Shown here in pieces: positions 45,114 through 54,203 of a stretch of DNA of 64,000 nt. Under the pieces are notes generated by a model. It saw only the letters and a list, made by a program, of their open reading frames with translations. It was not told where the DNA came from and did no database searches. Made by a program: the position numbers and the translations under genes. The first letter of the stretch is position 1. Every line of letters starts with the position of its first letter. Source of the stretch: B18-G4 sp032250805 (GTDB lineage Bacteria; Bacteroidota; Bacteroidia; Bacteroidales; B18-G4); contig JAVVEM010000002.1 of the NCBI GenBank assembly GCA_032250805.1, forward strand, positions 1 to 64,000. Reading direction: 5' to 3'.

Positions 45114-45654
45114 GCCGCTACCGAATTTTCTGATCGTATCCGGCAACGGACGCGATTCGGGCAAGACCGGGTTCATCACACGGCTAATCCGTCAAACTGC
45201 CCAACAACAAAAGATCACTGCCATAAAAGTATCGCCACATCTGCATCCGGGATCAAATCCCAACGGATTGCTGCTAAAAACCGATCATTATATCCTCGCG
45301 AAAGAAATCATAAAGGGGAACAGAAAAGACAGCGCACGTATGCTCGAAGCCGGAGCACATGAAGTGTATTATATAGAAGCCACCGACGAACATCTTCCTG
45401 AAGCATTTGAAACGTTCAGAAAGCTGATCCCGGTCAAAGGTCCTGTTGTCTGCGAATCGGGCGGATTACGCGACATCATCAACCCTTCGCTGTTCATTAT
45501 GATCAACAGAAACGATGGCAGGCCCGATAAGAAAGGCTTTGTTCAGCGCCTGCCCCTGGCTGATCTGCTTATCGTTTTTAACGGGCATGATTATGATCTG
45601 CATGCAGAGCGTATCCGTTTTGATGGCAGTTCATGGAAGTATCAAAATGAGTGA
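45100..45654 (+). CDS. mobB: MobB-like molybdopterin-guanine dinucleotide biosynthesis GTPase
   Basis: 184 residues from the ATG at 45100, 14 bases inside the end of mobA. The Walker A motif GNGRDSGKTGFITRLI opens a MobB-like P-loop domain, and the KVSPHLHPGS segment matches the family position KxxxHH. A second acidic motif (VVCESGGLRD) suits Mg/nucleotide binding. MobB assists MobA in forming the guanine dinucleotide. The sequence is divergent, so identity rests on the P-loop and the neighbour. Confidence 0.78.
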   Translation: MRDPEPLPNFLIVSGNGRDSGKTGFITRLIRQTAQQQKITAIKVSPHLHPGSNPNGLLLKTDHYILAKEIIKGNRKDSARMLEAGAHEVYYIEATDEHLPEAFETFRKLIPVKGPVVCESGGLRDIINPSLFIMINRNDGRPDKKGFVQRLPLADLLIVFNGHDYDLHAERIRFDGSSWKYQNE

Positions 45655-45702
45655 ACTGCTGTTGACCTGTAAAATGCTTACAAAAAAAACAATTCGTTTG
45701 CC

Positions 45703-48438
45703 TCAATACCATCCTTCGGGTAAAATACACTGTTTCGACCGGCCTGCGATCACCGCATCAAAATCCTTGAGTGTCGAAAGTATCATTTCCGAATCCTCTG
45801 CATGACATTCAAGGCAAGTGCCGGCAAGCAGTATCCTTTTTTGCTCTTCGATGCTGAAAGGGCGGGTATTTGTCCGGGTTGAATGAGGGTAAACAGCTTC
45901 TCCAAGGAATGGCAGCCATGCATCTTCAGGTAATCCATCAAGTTTATTTGCAGCAAATCGCGGCGTAAAATCCCAACGGCCCTTGCCGGCCTCAATAATA
46001 TATTCAAGCTTCCCATGGCCGTAGCCCAGGGCAAAAGATTCGTTATGGCACGACCGGCAGCTACGGCCTTCGGCATTGGTTGTATGTGCCGACACAGGTG
46101 CATATAGCCGGCGAAAAACATGGGGATTGTGAGCCTTTTCGTCGAAACCCGTTTTGTCGATGCTCAGGATCATTCCGGGCGTAAAGGTGTGGATCTTCCG
46201 CTTTTCGCCCTCCACCACCCCCAATGCAGGCCTTCCCGCCAGGTACAAACCAACATATTCGACCCAGCTTCCCTGCTGCTGCTCATTGTCGACCATATCA
46301 TACCCTGCTGCTTTAGGATCATATGTATTATGACAACCCAGGCATTGTGGAACCCATGCCGTATGGCACGACTGGCATGACAAAGCATCATGTGCCCGGC
46401 CTCGCGTACATATTCCGGCCGGAGGATTGAGCGGATGATGTTTGCCGCTTTGCTTGCCTATCATCTCAGGCAAACCAATTTCACTGATCCTTGTATTCCA
46501 GATCAACCGGCCTGTATTTCCCAGGGGAAGAAACGAAACACCGGCAGGATCAAGCCCTTTAAGCTGAAGTATTTTCAATGTTTCAGCATCCAGATCCCCT
46601 TCATGCTTAATATCCGGCATACGATAAAAATGACAATCCCCGCAACTGATCATGACCTGGTCTTCTTCATGCATGTAATAGTTGCCATCGCCCATCAGCT
46701 CAAAGGAGTCGTGGCAATCAATGCACTGCAGACCGGCAGTGTGGTGCACGTCGGCAGTAGCATATTTAAACACCCTTCCATCTTCGAGCAGGCGGATCGT
46801 ATCGGCACCCGGATCAACTTCTTCCTTTTTAAAAAGGGTTTCATGCCATCCTTCAAAGGATGTGGAGATCCTTCCCGACCGGCTATGGCAACCAAAACAA
46901 TGCTCATTCCCTATATTCAGGTCGAGGGAAGGATGCGCGGACCACAGCGACGAATCAGGCATGATCGTCCCAAAATACATTTTAAGTTCCCGGGCAGCAT
47001 CGTCACTGTAGTTAAGATGGCAGGCGTTGCAACCACCTCCCCTTGATTCCTCGCTGACCGGACCTGGAATATCTTTGGGATTTCCCAGGTGGCAGCGCGA
47101 ACATAGGTTTCGCAAATGTTCATCGGCCGGGCTGTGAGCGATATCCGACACCTTAAAAAATCCATCAGGATGAGAGAGCTCACTGAACACAAAGCGGTCG
47201 ACAGAAATGATTCCGCTCATGGTAGCCATAAGGCCGGTGTTGATCCTGCCGGTGATATCAGGGTGGCAGTTTGCCGTTCCGCAACTGCGTGCCGCATCTT
47301 TGAGATTTCCCGGAACAGCAATCATGCCTGCATGTGCCTGCTCCTTATCGGGACTGAAGGGGTTTCCGCGATGACAAACGGCGCAACCAATAGCGGCAGG
47401 ATCGTGCGAGGGTGAAAAGCCGGTCATCCCTGTGTGACAGAGCAGGCATGATTCGGCACGTCGCCAGGCGGAGGCTTCTACAGGAAAATCATTGTAGGCT
47501 CCGGGGATCATCGGTACGGGTTTGAAGGGCATGTGCAAGCCCGCAGCATTAAGCGGCGATTGCCATTGCCACTCTTCGCCGCGAAAAAAATACCCGATGA
47601 TAGTCAGCACTGCATAGAACAAAATGAGGATAAAAAGAAAATACTTAAGCGTACGTGCATAGCTACTTTTAATATAGGGAAGAAGCAATAAGGGTATGCC
47701 GGTCAACAAAGCAATCAGCCATATCCAGGCCGGAGTGCCCATCCAGTGCAGCATTTCCTGTAAACCCAGAAAGTACCAGGGGCCTTTTACAAGGCCCGAC
47801 TGCATATCGTGCAGGGGTGCCTGAAACAGCAGCGCAAATACCATCAAAAGCAATCCGGTAACGATAAACGTAATGGTTTTGCCCCATATCAGCCGCGCGT
47901 GCTCAAATAAAATGAGGTAGATAAAAATGGTGGCCAGGGCAATATGGTTTACATACAGCAGAACCATGTTGTCGCCACCGCCAAGCAATACCCTGGCAAT
48001 ATATTTCCCCAGCAGCGGGATCTCTTCGATAAGCGCCCCGAAGATCATCAGTGCCTGCATGCTATCGGCATCGCCCTTAAGGATAAATCCCGAAAGCATG
48101 GCATACAGGATAACAAATACAGACACGAGGAGGCGAAACCAAATCCCCGGGCCAATACCCTTTTCACTGCCCAGGATAAAATGATCCCAGATATGCAGAA
48201 AGCTGAAGACAAGAAAAAACTGGGCACTCCAGTAATGCAGATTCCGTGCTATAATTGCTCCCGGGTTTGAAAGAATAAAACCGGAGATCGAAGCATAGGG
48301 ATCATTCACATCGTAAGGCACGGCAAGCACGATGCCTGAGATCACACAAATGAGCAGAGATGAGACCGCAATGCCACCGAATGTATCGATCAACATTTTA
48401 AACGGCAAACGTGGCTGATATTTAGTTTTTGCAGCCAT
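45703..48438 (-). CDS. Cytochrome b-multihaem cytochrome c fusion protein
   Basis: 911 residues. The first 300 form a cytochrome b core: helix pairs with His ligands 14 and 15 residues apart (LHYWSAQFFLVFSFLHIWDH and NHIALATIFIYLILFEH), then a subunit-IV-like part with GPWYFLGLQEMLHW in place of the PEWY motif. About residues 335-911 are exported and hold eleven CXXCH haem-c sites (CLLCH, CAVCH, CSRCH, CNACH, CFGCH, CIDCH, CGDCH, CQSCH, CLGCH, CRSCH, CLECH) plus CGTANCH, a CX4CH site. It is translated right after the Rieske gene (TAATG overlap). Together they form an unusual bc-type quinol oxidase whose electrons leave through a chain of haems. Likely partner: the periplasmic redox enzymes of this block. 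Confidence 0.93.
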   Translation of the reverse strand: MAAKTKYQPRLPFKMLIDTFGGIAVSSLLICVISGIVLAVPYDVNDPYASISGFILSNPGAIIARNLHYWSAQFFLVFSFLHIWDHFILGSEKGIGPGIWFRLLVSVFVILYAMLSGFILKGDADSMQALMIFGALIEEIPLLGKYIARVLLGGGDNMVLLYVNHIALATIFIYLILFEHARLIWGKTITFIVTGLLLMVFALLFQAPLHDMQSGLVKGPWYFLGLQEMLHWMGTPAWIWLIALLTGIPLLLLPYIKSSYARTLKYFLFILILFYAVLTIIGYFFRGEEWQWQSPLNAAGLHMPFKPVPMIPGAYNDFPVEASAWRRAESCLLCHTGMTGFSPSHDPAAIGCAVCHRGNPFSPDKEQAHAGMIAVPGNLKDAARSCGTANCHPDITGRINTGLMATMSGIISVDRFVFSELSHPDGFFKVSDIAHSPADEHLRNLCSRCHLGNPKDIPGPVSEESRGGGCNACHLNYSDDAARELKMYFGTIMPDSSLWSAHPSLDLNIGNEHCFGCHSRSGRISTSFEGWHETLFKKEEVDPGADTIRLLEDGRVFKYATADVHHTAGLQCIDCHDSFELMGDGNYYMHEEDQVMISCGDCHFYRMPDIKHEGDLDAETLKILQLKGLDPAGVSFLPLGNTGRLIWNTRISEIGLPEMIGKQSGKHHPLNPPAGICTRGRAHDALSCQSCHTAWVPQCLGCHNTYDPKAAGYDMVDNEQQQGSWVEYVGLYLAGRPALGVVEGEKRKIHTFTPGMILSIDKTGFDEKAHNPHVFRRLYAPVSAHTTNAEGRSCRSCHNESFALGYGHGKLEYIIEAGKGRWDFTPRFAANKLDGLPEDAWLPFLGEAVYPHSTRTNTRPFSIEEQKRILLAGTCLECHAEDSEMILSTLKDFDAVIAGRSKQCILPEGWY

Positions 48439-48869
48439 TATTCGTTCTTATGTATAATATATTCACCCGAACGGGGATCATGAACTATCTTAAGTTTTTT
48501 CAGTTTTTTAACTGCCGGACCTTTCACAGGCTTTCCCGATAAGTTGTAGCGTGATCCATGACAGGGGCATACAAGCTGGTCACCTTCAATTTTGCTTATC
48601 CGGCAACCCAGGTGTGTACATTTTGCTTCAAAGGCCGATACGCCATCCTCATTATTGATCACAATAGCAAAATCAATAAAGCTAACTCCCGGAGGAATGG
48701 CTTTGCCAATGATCAGGCTTTGTTGCCGGGCACTCATTTTCATATCACGCCGGCCAACCATGAACCACCATAATATGGCCGGCGAAGCCAGCAAGGCAAC
48801 AAGAATATGAAAAAATCCTCTTCGGGTGAGTTTACCCGATTTATGTCCTGAGTTCGTTTTCAACCGCAA
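48438..48869 (-). CDS. Rieske [2Fe-2S] protein
   Basis: 143 residues: an N-terminal twin-arginine-like segment (TRRGFFHILVALLASPAILWW) that would act as membrane anchor, then the Rieske domain with the cluster motifs CTHLGC and CPCHGS (two Cys and two His ligands). It takes electrons from quinol at the positive side of the membrane. The stop codon overlaps the start of the cytochrome b fusion gene, so the pair forms one complex. A twin-arginine export route is available: tatC lies 7 kb away. Confidence 0.94.
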   Translation of the reverse strand: MRLKTNSGHKSGKLTRRGFFHILVALLASPAILWWFMVGRRDMKMSARQQSLIIGKAIPPGVSFIDFAIVINNEDGVSAFEAKCTHLGCRISKIEGDQLVCPCHGSRYNLSGKPVKGPAVKKLKKLKIVHDPRSGEYIIHKNE

Positions 48870-49248
48870 TCGTGCTATTATTTTCTCACACCAAATGTAA
48901 ATATAAAACAGACATCTAAAAAGCCCTCATCCGGCCCCTATTTATAATGGCTCTAAATTCCTGATTGTTAATAATTATCAAAGCTGATTAACAATCACTT
49001 ACAACTTTATTAAATTATTTAAATATCTTTCTAAATTAATGCGTATTTGACTGATAATCTGTACTTTAAAATCTTATATATTAATATGCATACATCTATA
49101 TTTTTGATATGCAGATACTTATGAACAATTATTACAAATGATCAGACTGCCATTCAAGCACGAATAATTAATATTTTTGCATAGGTTTTATATGATATAT
49201 TATACATATATAAGATCGATATCTATAAATTCTTAGCAACATTTTATA
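48870..49248. promoter_or_regulatory. Divergent regulatory region between the Rieske-cytochrome b and Psr operons
   Basis: 379 bases with no gene and very high A+T. It holds -7 boxes pointing both ways (TACATTTG at 48892-48899, minus; TATTTTTG at 49172-49179, plus). Neither has a clear -33 box, which suggests activator control. An 11-bp perfect inverted repeat (48962-48997) with a nested FNR-like palindrome sits between them. Confidence 0.6.
48962..48997. promoter_or_regulatory. Inverted repeat, candidate Crp/Fnr operator
   Basis: TGATTGTTAAT (48962-48972) and ATTAACAATCA (48987-48997) are exact inverted copies with a 14-base spacer. Overlapping it, TTGTTAATAATTATCAA (48965-48981) is itself a near-perfect palindrome of the TTGnTAATnATTAnCAA form, like Crp/Fnr family sites. 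It is centred about 80 bases upstream of the minus-strand -7 box of the Rieske gene. Binding by the Crp/Fnr protein at 40.2 kb is inferred. Confidence 0.5.
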
Positions 49249-51486
49249 ATGGCAAACAGGAGAGATTTCATAAAAGTTTCAGCCCTTGGACTTGGCGGAC
49301 TTGCGATGAGTGCACCGGCCTTTAATATTTTAAAGGCTGCGGTTCCGCAGGACCTTATCAGCAAGGATTCTGATCCGCAGAAAGGATTGAGAAGATTTCC
49401 CACATATTGTGAAGTATGTTTTTGGAAGTGCGCAGGGTGGACCTATACTGATGAAGATGGCAGGATTATAAAGATACTGGGGCATGAAGAAGATCCGCAT
49501 TGTAACGGAAGGCTTTGTCCTCGTGGCACGGGTGGCATAGGGATGTATTACGACAAAGACCGCTTAACCACGCCATTGATCAGGGAGGGTGAGCCCGGCA
49601 ATCAGACTTTTCGCCGGGCAAGCTGGGATGAAGCGTTTGGTCTTATTGCCGCAAAGATGATTGAGATCAAAAGCAAATATGGTGCTGAATCCATGGCCCT
49701 GTTCAATCACGGCTCATCGGGTCAGCATTTTGGTCATATGCTGAAGGCATACGGATCAACGAATATCGTTGCTCCATCATACGCACAATGCCGTGGCCCG
49801 CGCGAAGTTGGCTTTACTGCGACTTTTGGTTCAGGCGTTGGATCGCCCGAGCCTACCGATATCCGCGACACAAGATGCCTCGTCCTGATCGGCTCACACC
49901 TGGGCGAGAACATGCATAACGGCCAGGTGCAGGAGATGTCGGATGCCATCGACAAGGGAGCTTCGATCATTACCGTCGACCCCAGGTTCTCAACTGCGGC
50001 AAGCAAATCGAAATACTGGCTCCCGATCAAGCCTGCCACCGACATGGCGCTGTTGCTGGCATGGATCCATGTGTTGATCTATGAAGAACTTTACGATAAA
50101 GATTATATCGAACGCTATTCATATGGTTTAGACCTGCTCAGGGAGCATGTGAAGGATATGACCCCGGAATGGGCGTATGGCATTACAACGATAAAGCCCG
50201 ATGTGATCAGAAAAACCGCACGGGAGATGGCCAAAGCAGCTCCTGCCGCCATCATTCATCCCGGGCGCCATGTCACCTGGTACGGCGATGACACGCAACG
50301 TTCCAGGGCCATTGCCATTCTTAACGCATTGCTTGGCTCGTGGGGGCGCAGGGGCGGTTTTTACTTTAAGGAAAGCATGAAGCTTCCAAACTATCCTCAT
50401 CCCCCCTATCCCAAACCAAACTGGTCGTGGAGGGAGACCATGAACGGCAGGTATCCGCTTGCCGGCCTGGCAGTGTCAAATGCGCTCATTGATGCGTCAA
50501 TCCCTGACGATGACAATAAGCACCGCATCCATGGCTGGCTGGTATCCGGCACCAACCTTCCGTTAACCATGCCCGACAAGAACAGGCTCACAGAAGCCAT
50601 GCAGGCGCTCGACCTGCTTGTGGTTGTAGACACAATGCCGATGGAGATCACCGGATATGCCGACGTGATCCTTCCTGAATGCACCTATCTGGAGCGTTAC
50701 GACGACATCCGCACAAGCCCGCACAGGGAACCATACCTGGCGCTCAGGATGCCTGCTGCCGAACCCCTGGGCGACTCAAAGCCCGCATGGTGGATGGCCA
50801 AAAAACTTGGCGAAAAGCTCGGGCTTGGTGAATACTTTAACTATGAGCATTACACAGAAGTGCTCGACTGGCAACTTAAAAAAGTCGGGTCTTCGCTCGA
50901 AGAAATGAAAAAGACCGGTATTAAGAAGTTCGACCGGAAATCAGGTGGATTATACCTGCTCCCGGGCGAAGATTACTCATTTAACACCAATACCGGGAAA
51001 ATCGAACTCTATTCCACCGAACTGCAGGCAGAAGGCTTCGACCCGATGCCGGTTTACACACCGCATGAGGAACCCCCGCAGGGCTATTACCGGCTGATCT
51101 ACGGACGGGCTCCCATGCATACTTTCAGCCGTACTGCAAACAACCCCAACCTTACCGACCTGATGGAGGAAAACAGTTGCTGGATAAATCCAAAAGTTGC
51201 AGGTTTGTGGCGTCTCAAGAACAAACAATATATCTGGCTGAAAAATCAGGATGGGATTGTATCCGACTTCCCTATACAGGTAAGGGTAACCGAGCGGATC
51301 CGCTGGGACTCGATATATATGGTTCACGGGTTCGGGCATAAGGAAAACAGGCTCAGCCAGGCCTTTGGCAAAGGCGCCGCCGACTCATACCTGATCACCA
51401 ACGTAAAGATCGATCCGATTATGGGAGGAACAGGAATGAGAAGCAACTTTGTTACCTTCCTGACCGAAAACCCCCACGAGGCTTAA
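49249..51486 (+). CDS. Molybdopterin oxidoreductase, Psr/Phs-type catalytic subunit
   Basis: 745 residues of the DMSO reductase family. A twin-arginine signal (NRRDFIKVSALGLGG) is followed by a [4Fe-4S] site with Cys54, Cys57, Cys61 and Cys90 (CEVCFWKC, then CPRG). Cys181 in SYAQCRGPRE is the predicted Mo ligand, as in polysulfide and thiosulfate reductases. The bis-MGD contacts (GRHVTWYGDDTQRSRAIAILNALLG) and the C-terminal domain (YGRAPMHTFSRTANNPNL) are normal. With the downstream ferredoxin and NrfD subunits it makes a Psr/Phs/Soe-type complex: reduction of polysulfide, thiosulfate or tetrathionate, or oxidation of sulfite. The direction cannot be read. Confidence 0.92.
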   Translation: MANRRDFIKVSALGLGGLAMSAPAFNILKAAVPQDLISKDSDPQKGLRRFPTYCEVCFWKCAGWTYTDEDGRIIKILGHEEDPHCNGRLCPRGTGGIGMYYDKDRLTTPLIREGEPGNQTFRRASWDEAFGLIAAKMIEIKSKYGAESMALFNHGSSGQHFGHMLKAYGSTNIVAPSYAQCRGPREVGFTATFGSGVGSPEPTDIRDTRCLVLIGSHLGENMHNGQVQEMSDAIDKGASIITVDPRFSTAASKSKYWLPIKPATDMALLLAWIHVLIYEELYDKDYIERYSYGLDLLREHVKDMTPEWAYGITTIKPDVIRKTAREMAKAAPAAIIHPGRHVTWYGDDTQRSRAIAILNALLGSWGRRGGFYFKESMKLPNYPHPPYPKPNWSWRETMNGRYPLAGLAVSNALIDASIPDDDNKHRIHGWLVSGTNLPLTMPDKNRLTEAMQALDLLVVVDTMPMEITGYADVILPECTYLERYDDIRTSPHREPYLALRMPAAEPLGDSKPAWWMAKKLGEKLGLGEYFNYEHYTEVLDWQLKKVGSSLEEMKKTGIKKFDRKSGGLYLLPGEDYSFNTNTGKIELYSTELQAEGFDPMPVYTPHEEPPQGYYRLIYGRAPMHTFSRTANNPNLTDLMEENSCWINPKVAGLWRLKNKQYIWLKNQDGIVSDFPIQVRVTERIRWDSIYMVHGFGHKENRLSQAFGKGAADSYLITNVKIDPIMGGTGMRSNFVTFLTENPHEA

Positions 51487-51521
51487 CATTAACAAACTGA
51501 ATATTAACAGGAGGAAGTATC

Positions 51522-52055
51522 ATGAGATATGCAATGGCAATAGACACCAGGAAATGCGTTGGTTGCAGTGACTGCGTTGTTGCCTGCCAAACTGAAAATA
51601 ATGTTCCCATAGGCTATAGCCGCGACTGGGTCACGGAAACGGTTGCAGGCGCTTATCCCAATGTTGAAATTGAATTAAGGACCGAGCGATGTAACCATTG
51701 CGACAATGCGCCCTGTGTAAGATGCTGCCCTACGGGTGCCAGCCATATCGTTGAGGGCGGCATTGTGCTGGTTACGGGCTACGAATGCATCGGCTGCGGT
51801 GCCTGCATACAGTCATGCCCATACGATGCACGCTATTCGCATCCCGAAGGTTATGTCGACAAGTGCACATTCTGCCATCATCGTGTGGTGAAAGGCGAAC
51901 AGCCCGCCTGTGTTGCTGTATGCCCCACAAAATGTATGTATTTTGGTGATCTCGACGATCCTGAAAGCGATGTATCGAAAGCCCTGAAAAACCGGAAATA
52001 CAAAGCGCTGGCTCCCGAAGCAGGGACCAAACCGCAGATTTTTTATATGATTTAA
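51522..52055 (+). CDS. Four-cluster ferredoxin subunit (PsrB/PhsB type)
   Basis: 177 residues with four [4Fe-4S] motif groups: CVGCSDCVVACQ, CNHCDNAPCVRCCP, CIGCGACIQSCP and CTFCHHRVVKGEQPACVAVCP, the standard electron-relay subunit of Psr/Phs/Nrf complexes. No signal peptide of its own, so it should travel with the twin-arginine subunit by hitchhiking. A ribosome-binding site AGGAGG lies before its ATG (near 51511). It moves electrons between the NrfD subunit and the molybdenum subunit. Confidence 0.96.
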   Translation: MRYAMAIDTRKCVGCSDCVVACQTENNVPIGYSRDWVTETVAGAYPNVEIELRTERCNHCDNAPCVRCCPTGASHIVEGGIVLVTGYECIGCGACIQSCPYDARYSHPEGYVDKCTFCHHRVVKGEQPACVAVCPTKCMYFGDLDDPESDVSKALKNRKYKALAPEAGTKPQIFYMI

Positions 52056-52075
52056 CCAACACAAGCATATTCAAT

Positions 52076-53017
52076 ATGAAAGAAGAATTGATCGTTAGCG
52101 GAAGGCTGAATCCCAACATTGACCCGTACCTGAACATCTGGCACTGGCATATCCCGCTTTACCTGTTTCTTGGAGGGCTGGCTGCAGGCATTTTATTCTT
52201 CGCAGCCTTGTATACCATCATGGGGCGTGAAAAAGAAATGCCCACCGCAGTGAAGTGGGCCACATTTATTGTGCCCATTGCATTGGTTGCAGGACTGATG
52301 GCACTTTTCTTCGACCTCAAACATCAATTGTATTTCTGGCGACTGTATACCACGGTAAGGCTTGAATCGCCAATGTCGTGGGGCGCATGGGTGCTCATGT
52401 TCATCACTCCGCTTTCCATGGTATGGGCTGCAAGTTATATCAAGGAAGCCATTCCCGACTGGCAGTGGAAATTCAAAATCCTTGATGAGTTGGAAGCCCT
52501 GGTGGTTAAATACAGGAAAGCCCTTGCCTGGATATTGCTGGGCCTGTCGGTCATTCTGGGAATATACACAGGTATACTCTTATCGGCCTTTAATGCCAGG
52601 CCTTTATGGAATACATCCATTCTCGGGCCACTGTTCCTGGTTTCAGGAATGTCGACAGGGGCGGCAGTGATCATGTGGATGTCGAAGAGCCACAATGAGC
52701 GGAAGATTATGAGCATGATCGACCTTGTGCTGATTATCGTGGAACTCTTTTTCATTACCCACCTTTTTATGGGTTTCCTTGCCAGTACGGCTGTGCAGAT
52801 AGAGGCAGCAGAACTCTTCCTTGGCGGACAATTCACCGTTTCGTTCTGGGTTTTCGTTGTTATCCTGGGATTGATCTTCCCTGCCATTCTGGAGATAATG
52901 GAACTCAGGGGCTATAAGATCCCTGTAGCGCTGCCCGCCATTCTGATATTATTTGGCGGACTGGTTTTCAGGTTTATCATGGTGGAGGCCGGACAGCTTA
53001 CAAGGTATCTTTATTAA
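52076..53017 (+). CDS. NrfD/PsrC family membrane subunit
   Basis: A 313-residue integral membrane protein with about eight helices and the NrfD-type opening (NIWHWHIPLYLFLGGLAAGILFFAALY), the quinone-binding subunit of polysulfide reductase-like complexes. It starts 20 bases after the ferredoxin gene. It links the periplasmic molybdoenzyme to the quinone pool. Its length matches the nine-helix-or-fewer NrfD members lacking haem. Confidence 0.94.
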   Translation: MKEELIVSGRLNPNIDPYLNIWHWHIPLYLFLGGLAAGILFFAALYTIMGREKEMPTAVKWATFIVPIALVAGLMALFFDLKHQLYFWRLYTTVRLESPMSWGAWVLMFITPLSMVWAASYIKEAIPDWQWKFKILDELEALVVKYRKALAWILLGLSVILGIYTGILLSAFNARPLWNTSILGPLFLVSGMSTGAAVIMWMSKSHNERKIMSMIDLVLIIVELFFITHLFMGFLASTAVQIEAAELFLGGQFTVSFWVFVVILGLIFPAILEIMELRGYKIPVALPAILILFGGLVFRFIMVEAGQLTRYLY

Positions 53018-53047
53018 TTTAATTCGCGCATATAACAGATAAATGAT

Positions 53048-53581
53048 ATGACAACACCAAAGACGACTGACAGAAGCAGACAATATGCAAATCCTTATTT
53101 AAGTGGATTTCTGCTTGGCATCGTATTGCTGGCCACCTTTTACATTACCGGCCGGGGACTCGGTGCCAGTGGTGCGATCAAATCCACAGTAGTTACTGCG
53201 GTAAAATCCGTTTCGTATGCACATGCCGACAAATCGCTTTACTACAGTAAGTTTTTTAGTGATGACGATCACCCCATGAACACCTGGTTGGTTTTTGAGA
53301 TCCTGGGTGTTCTGGCCGGGGCCTTCTTTTCGGGTGCCCTGGCAGGCAGATTGAAGCTAAAGGTGGAACACTCGCCAAAAATAACATCAAATACACGTTT
53401 GCTTATGGCCGGACTCGGAGGCTTATTGTTTGGCATTGGTTCGCAGCTTGGAAGGGGATGTACAAGCGGAGCCGCGCTCAGTGGCATGGCATCACTTTCG
53501 CTTGCCGGGTTTATATCCCTGCTTACAATATTCGGCGGAGGATACTTGTTTGCATATTTTTTTAGAAAATTCTGGATTTAA
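53048..53581 (+). CDS. YeeE/YedE family transporter, N-terminal half
   Basis: 177 residues with about five hydrophobic helices. The motif LGRGCTSGAALSGMASLS holds its only cysteine. It resembles the first half of the YeeE/YedE (DUF395) family, which includes the thiosulfate importer TsuA with its essential membrane cysteines. The second half is encoded by the next gene, 18 bases on, so the two proteins probably assemble. It follows the NrfD gene closely and belongs to the same operon. Confidence 0.88.
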   Translation: MTTPKTTDRSRQYANPYLSGFLLGIVLLATFYITGRGLGASGAIKSTVVTAVKSVSYAHADKSLYYSKFFSDDDHPMNTWLVFEILGVLAGAFFSGALAGRLKLKVEHSPKITSNTRLLMAGLGGLLFGIGSQLGRGCTSGAALSGMASLSLAGFISLLTIFGGGYLFAYFFRKFWI

Positions 53582-53599
53582 ATATAAAATATTAAAGAT

Positions 53600-54193
53600 A
53601 TGACAGGACCATTATTACCCATGGGCGTGATCGGACAAGGCTGGGATCTTGTAATTGCCCTGATTATTGGAATGGCCTTCGGATATGTGCTCGAATCGGC
53701 AGGATTCAGCTCATCAAGAAAGCTTGCCGGCGTATTTTACGGTTACGATTTTACTGTATTGCGTGTATTTTTTACAGCAGCCCTCACCGCAGGTATCGGC
53801 CTTTTGTACTTCGGGTACATGGGATGGATCGACATGAGCATGATCTACATTAACGAAACTTACCTTTATGCAACACTTGTTGGAGGTGTGATCATGGGCC
53901 TGGGGTTTATCAGTGGCGGATATTGTCCCGGCACCAGCATGTGTGGTGTTGCCATCGGCAAAATCGATGCCTTGGTGTTTACGGCAGGCATGTTTATTGG
54001 CATCCTTATGTTTTCCGAAGCATTTCCCCTGCTGCAAGGATTATACGAAGGAAATTATATGGGGCCGGTCAAAGTGTATGACTTCCTGAATATGTCGTCG
54101 GGAACCTTTATGTTGTTGCTGATCATTGTTGCCCTGGTGGCTTTCATCATTGCCCGTCTCATACAAAATAAAGTTAAAAAAGTAGAATATTAA
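53600..54193 (+). CDS. YeeE/YedE family transporter, C-terminal half
   Basis: 197 residues with about six helices. FISGGYCPGTSMCGVAIGKIDALVFTAG carries two cysteines, the second-half signature of YeeE/YedE proteins. Across both half genes there are exactly three cysteines, the number known to matter in TsuA. The TsuA family passes thiosulfate inward with sulfur-relay cysteines. No TusA/TsuB partner gene is seen here; instead two cysteine-tailed rhodanese-like genes follow, which is the notable arrangement. Confidence 0.88.
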   Translation: MTGPLLPMGVIGQGWDLVIALIIGMAFGYVLESAGFSSSRKLAGVFYGYDFTVLRVFFTAALTAGIGLLYFGYMGWIDMSMIYINETYLYATLVGGVIMGLGFISGGYCPGTSMCGVAIGKIDALVFTAGMFIGILMFSEAFPLLQGLYEGNYMGPVKVYDFLNMSSGTFMLLLIIVALVAFIIARLIQNKVKKVEY

Positions 54194-54203
54194 TCATACT
54201 ACC

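Noticed and set aside
45703..48438. Reading the cytochrome fusion as two genes joined by an assembly error
   Set aside because: The frame is continuous from membrane part to haem part with a hydrophobic helix at the junction and no frame irregularity; fusion is the simpler reading.
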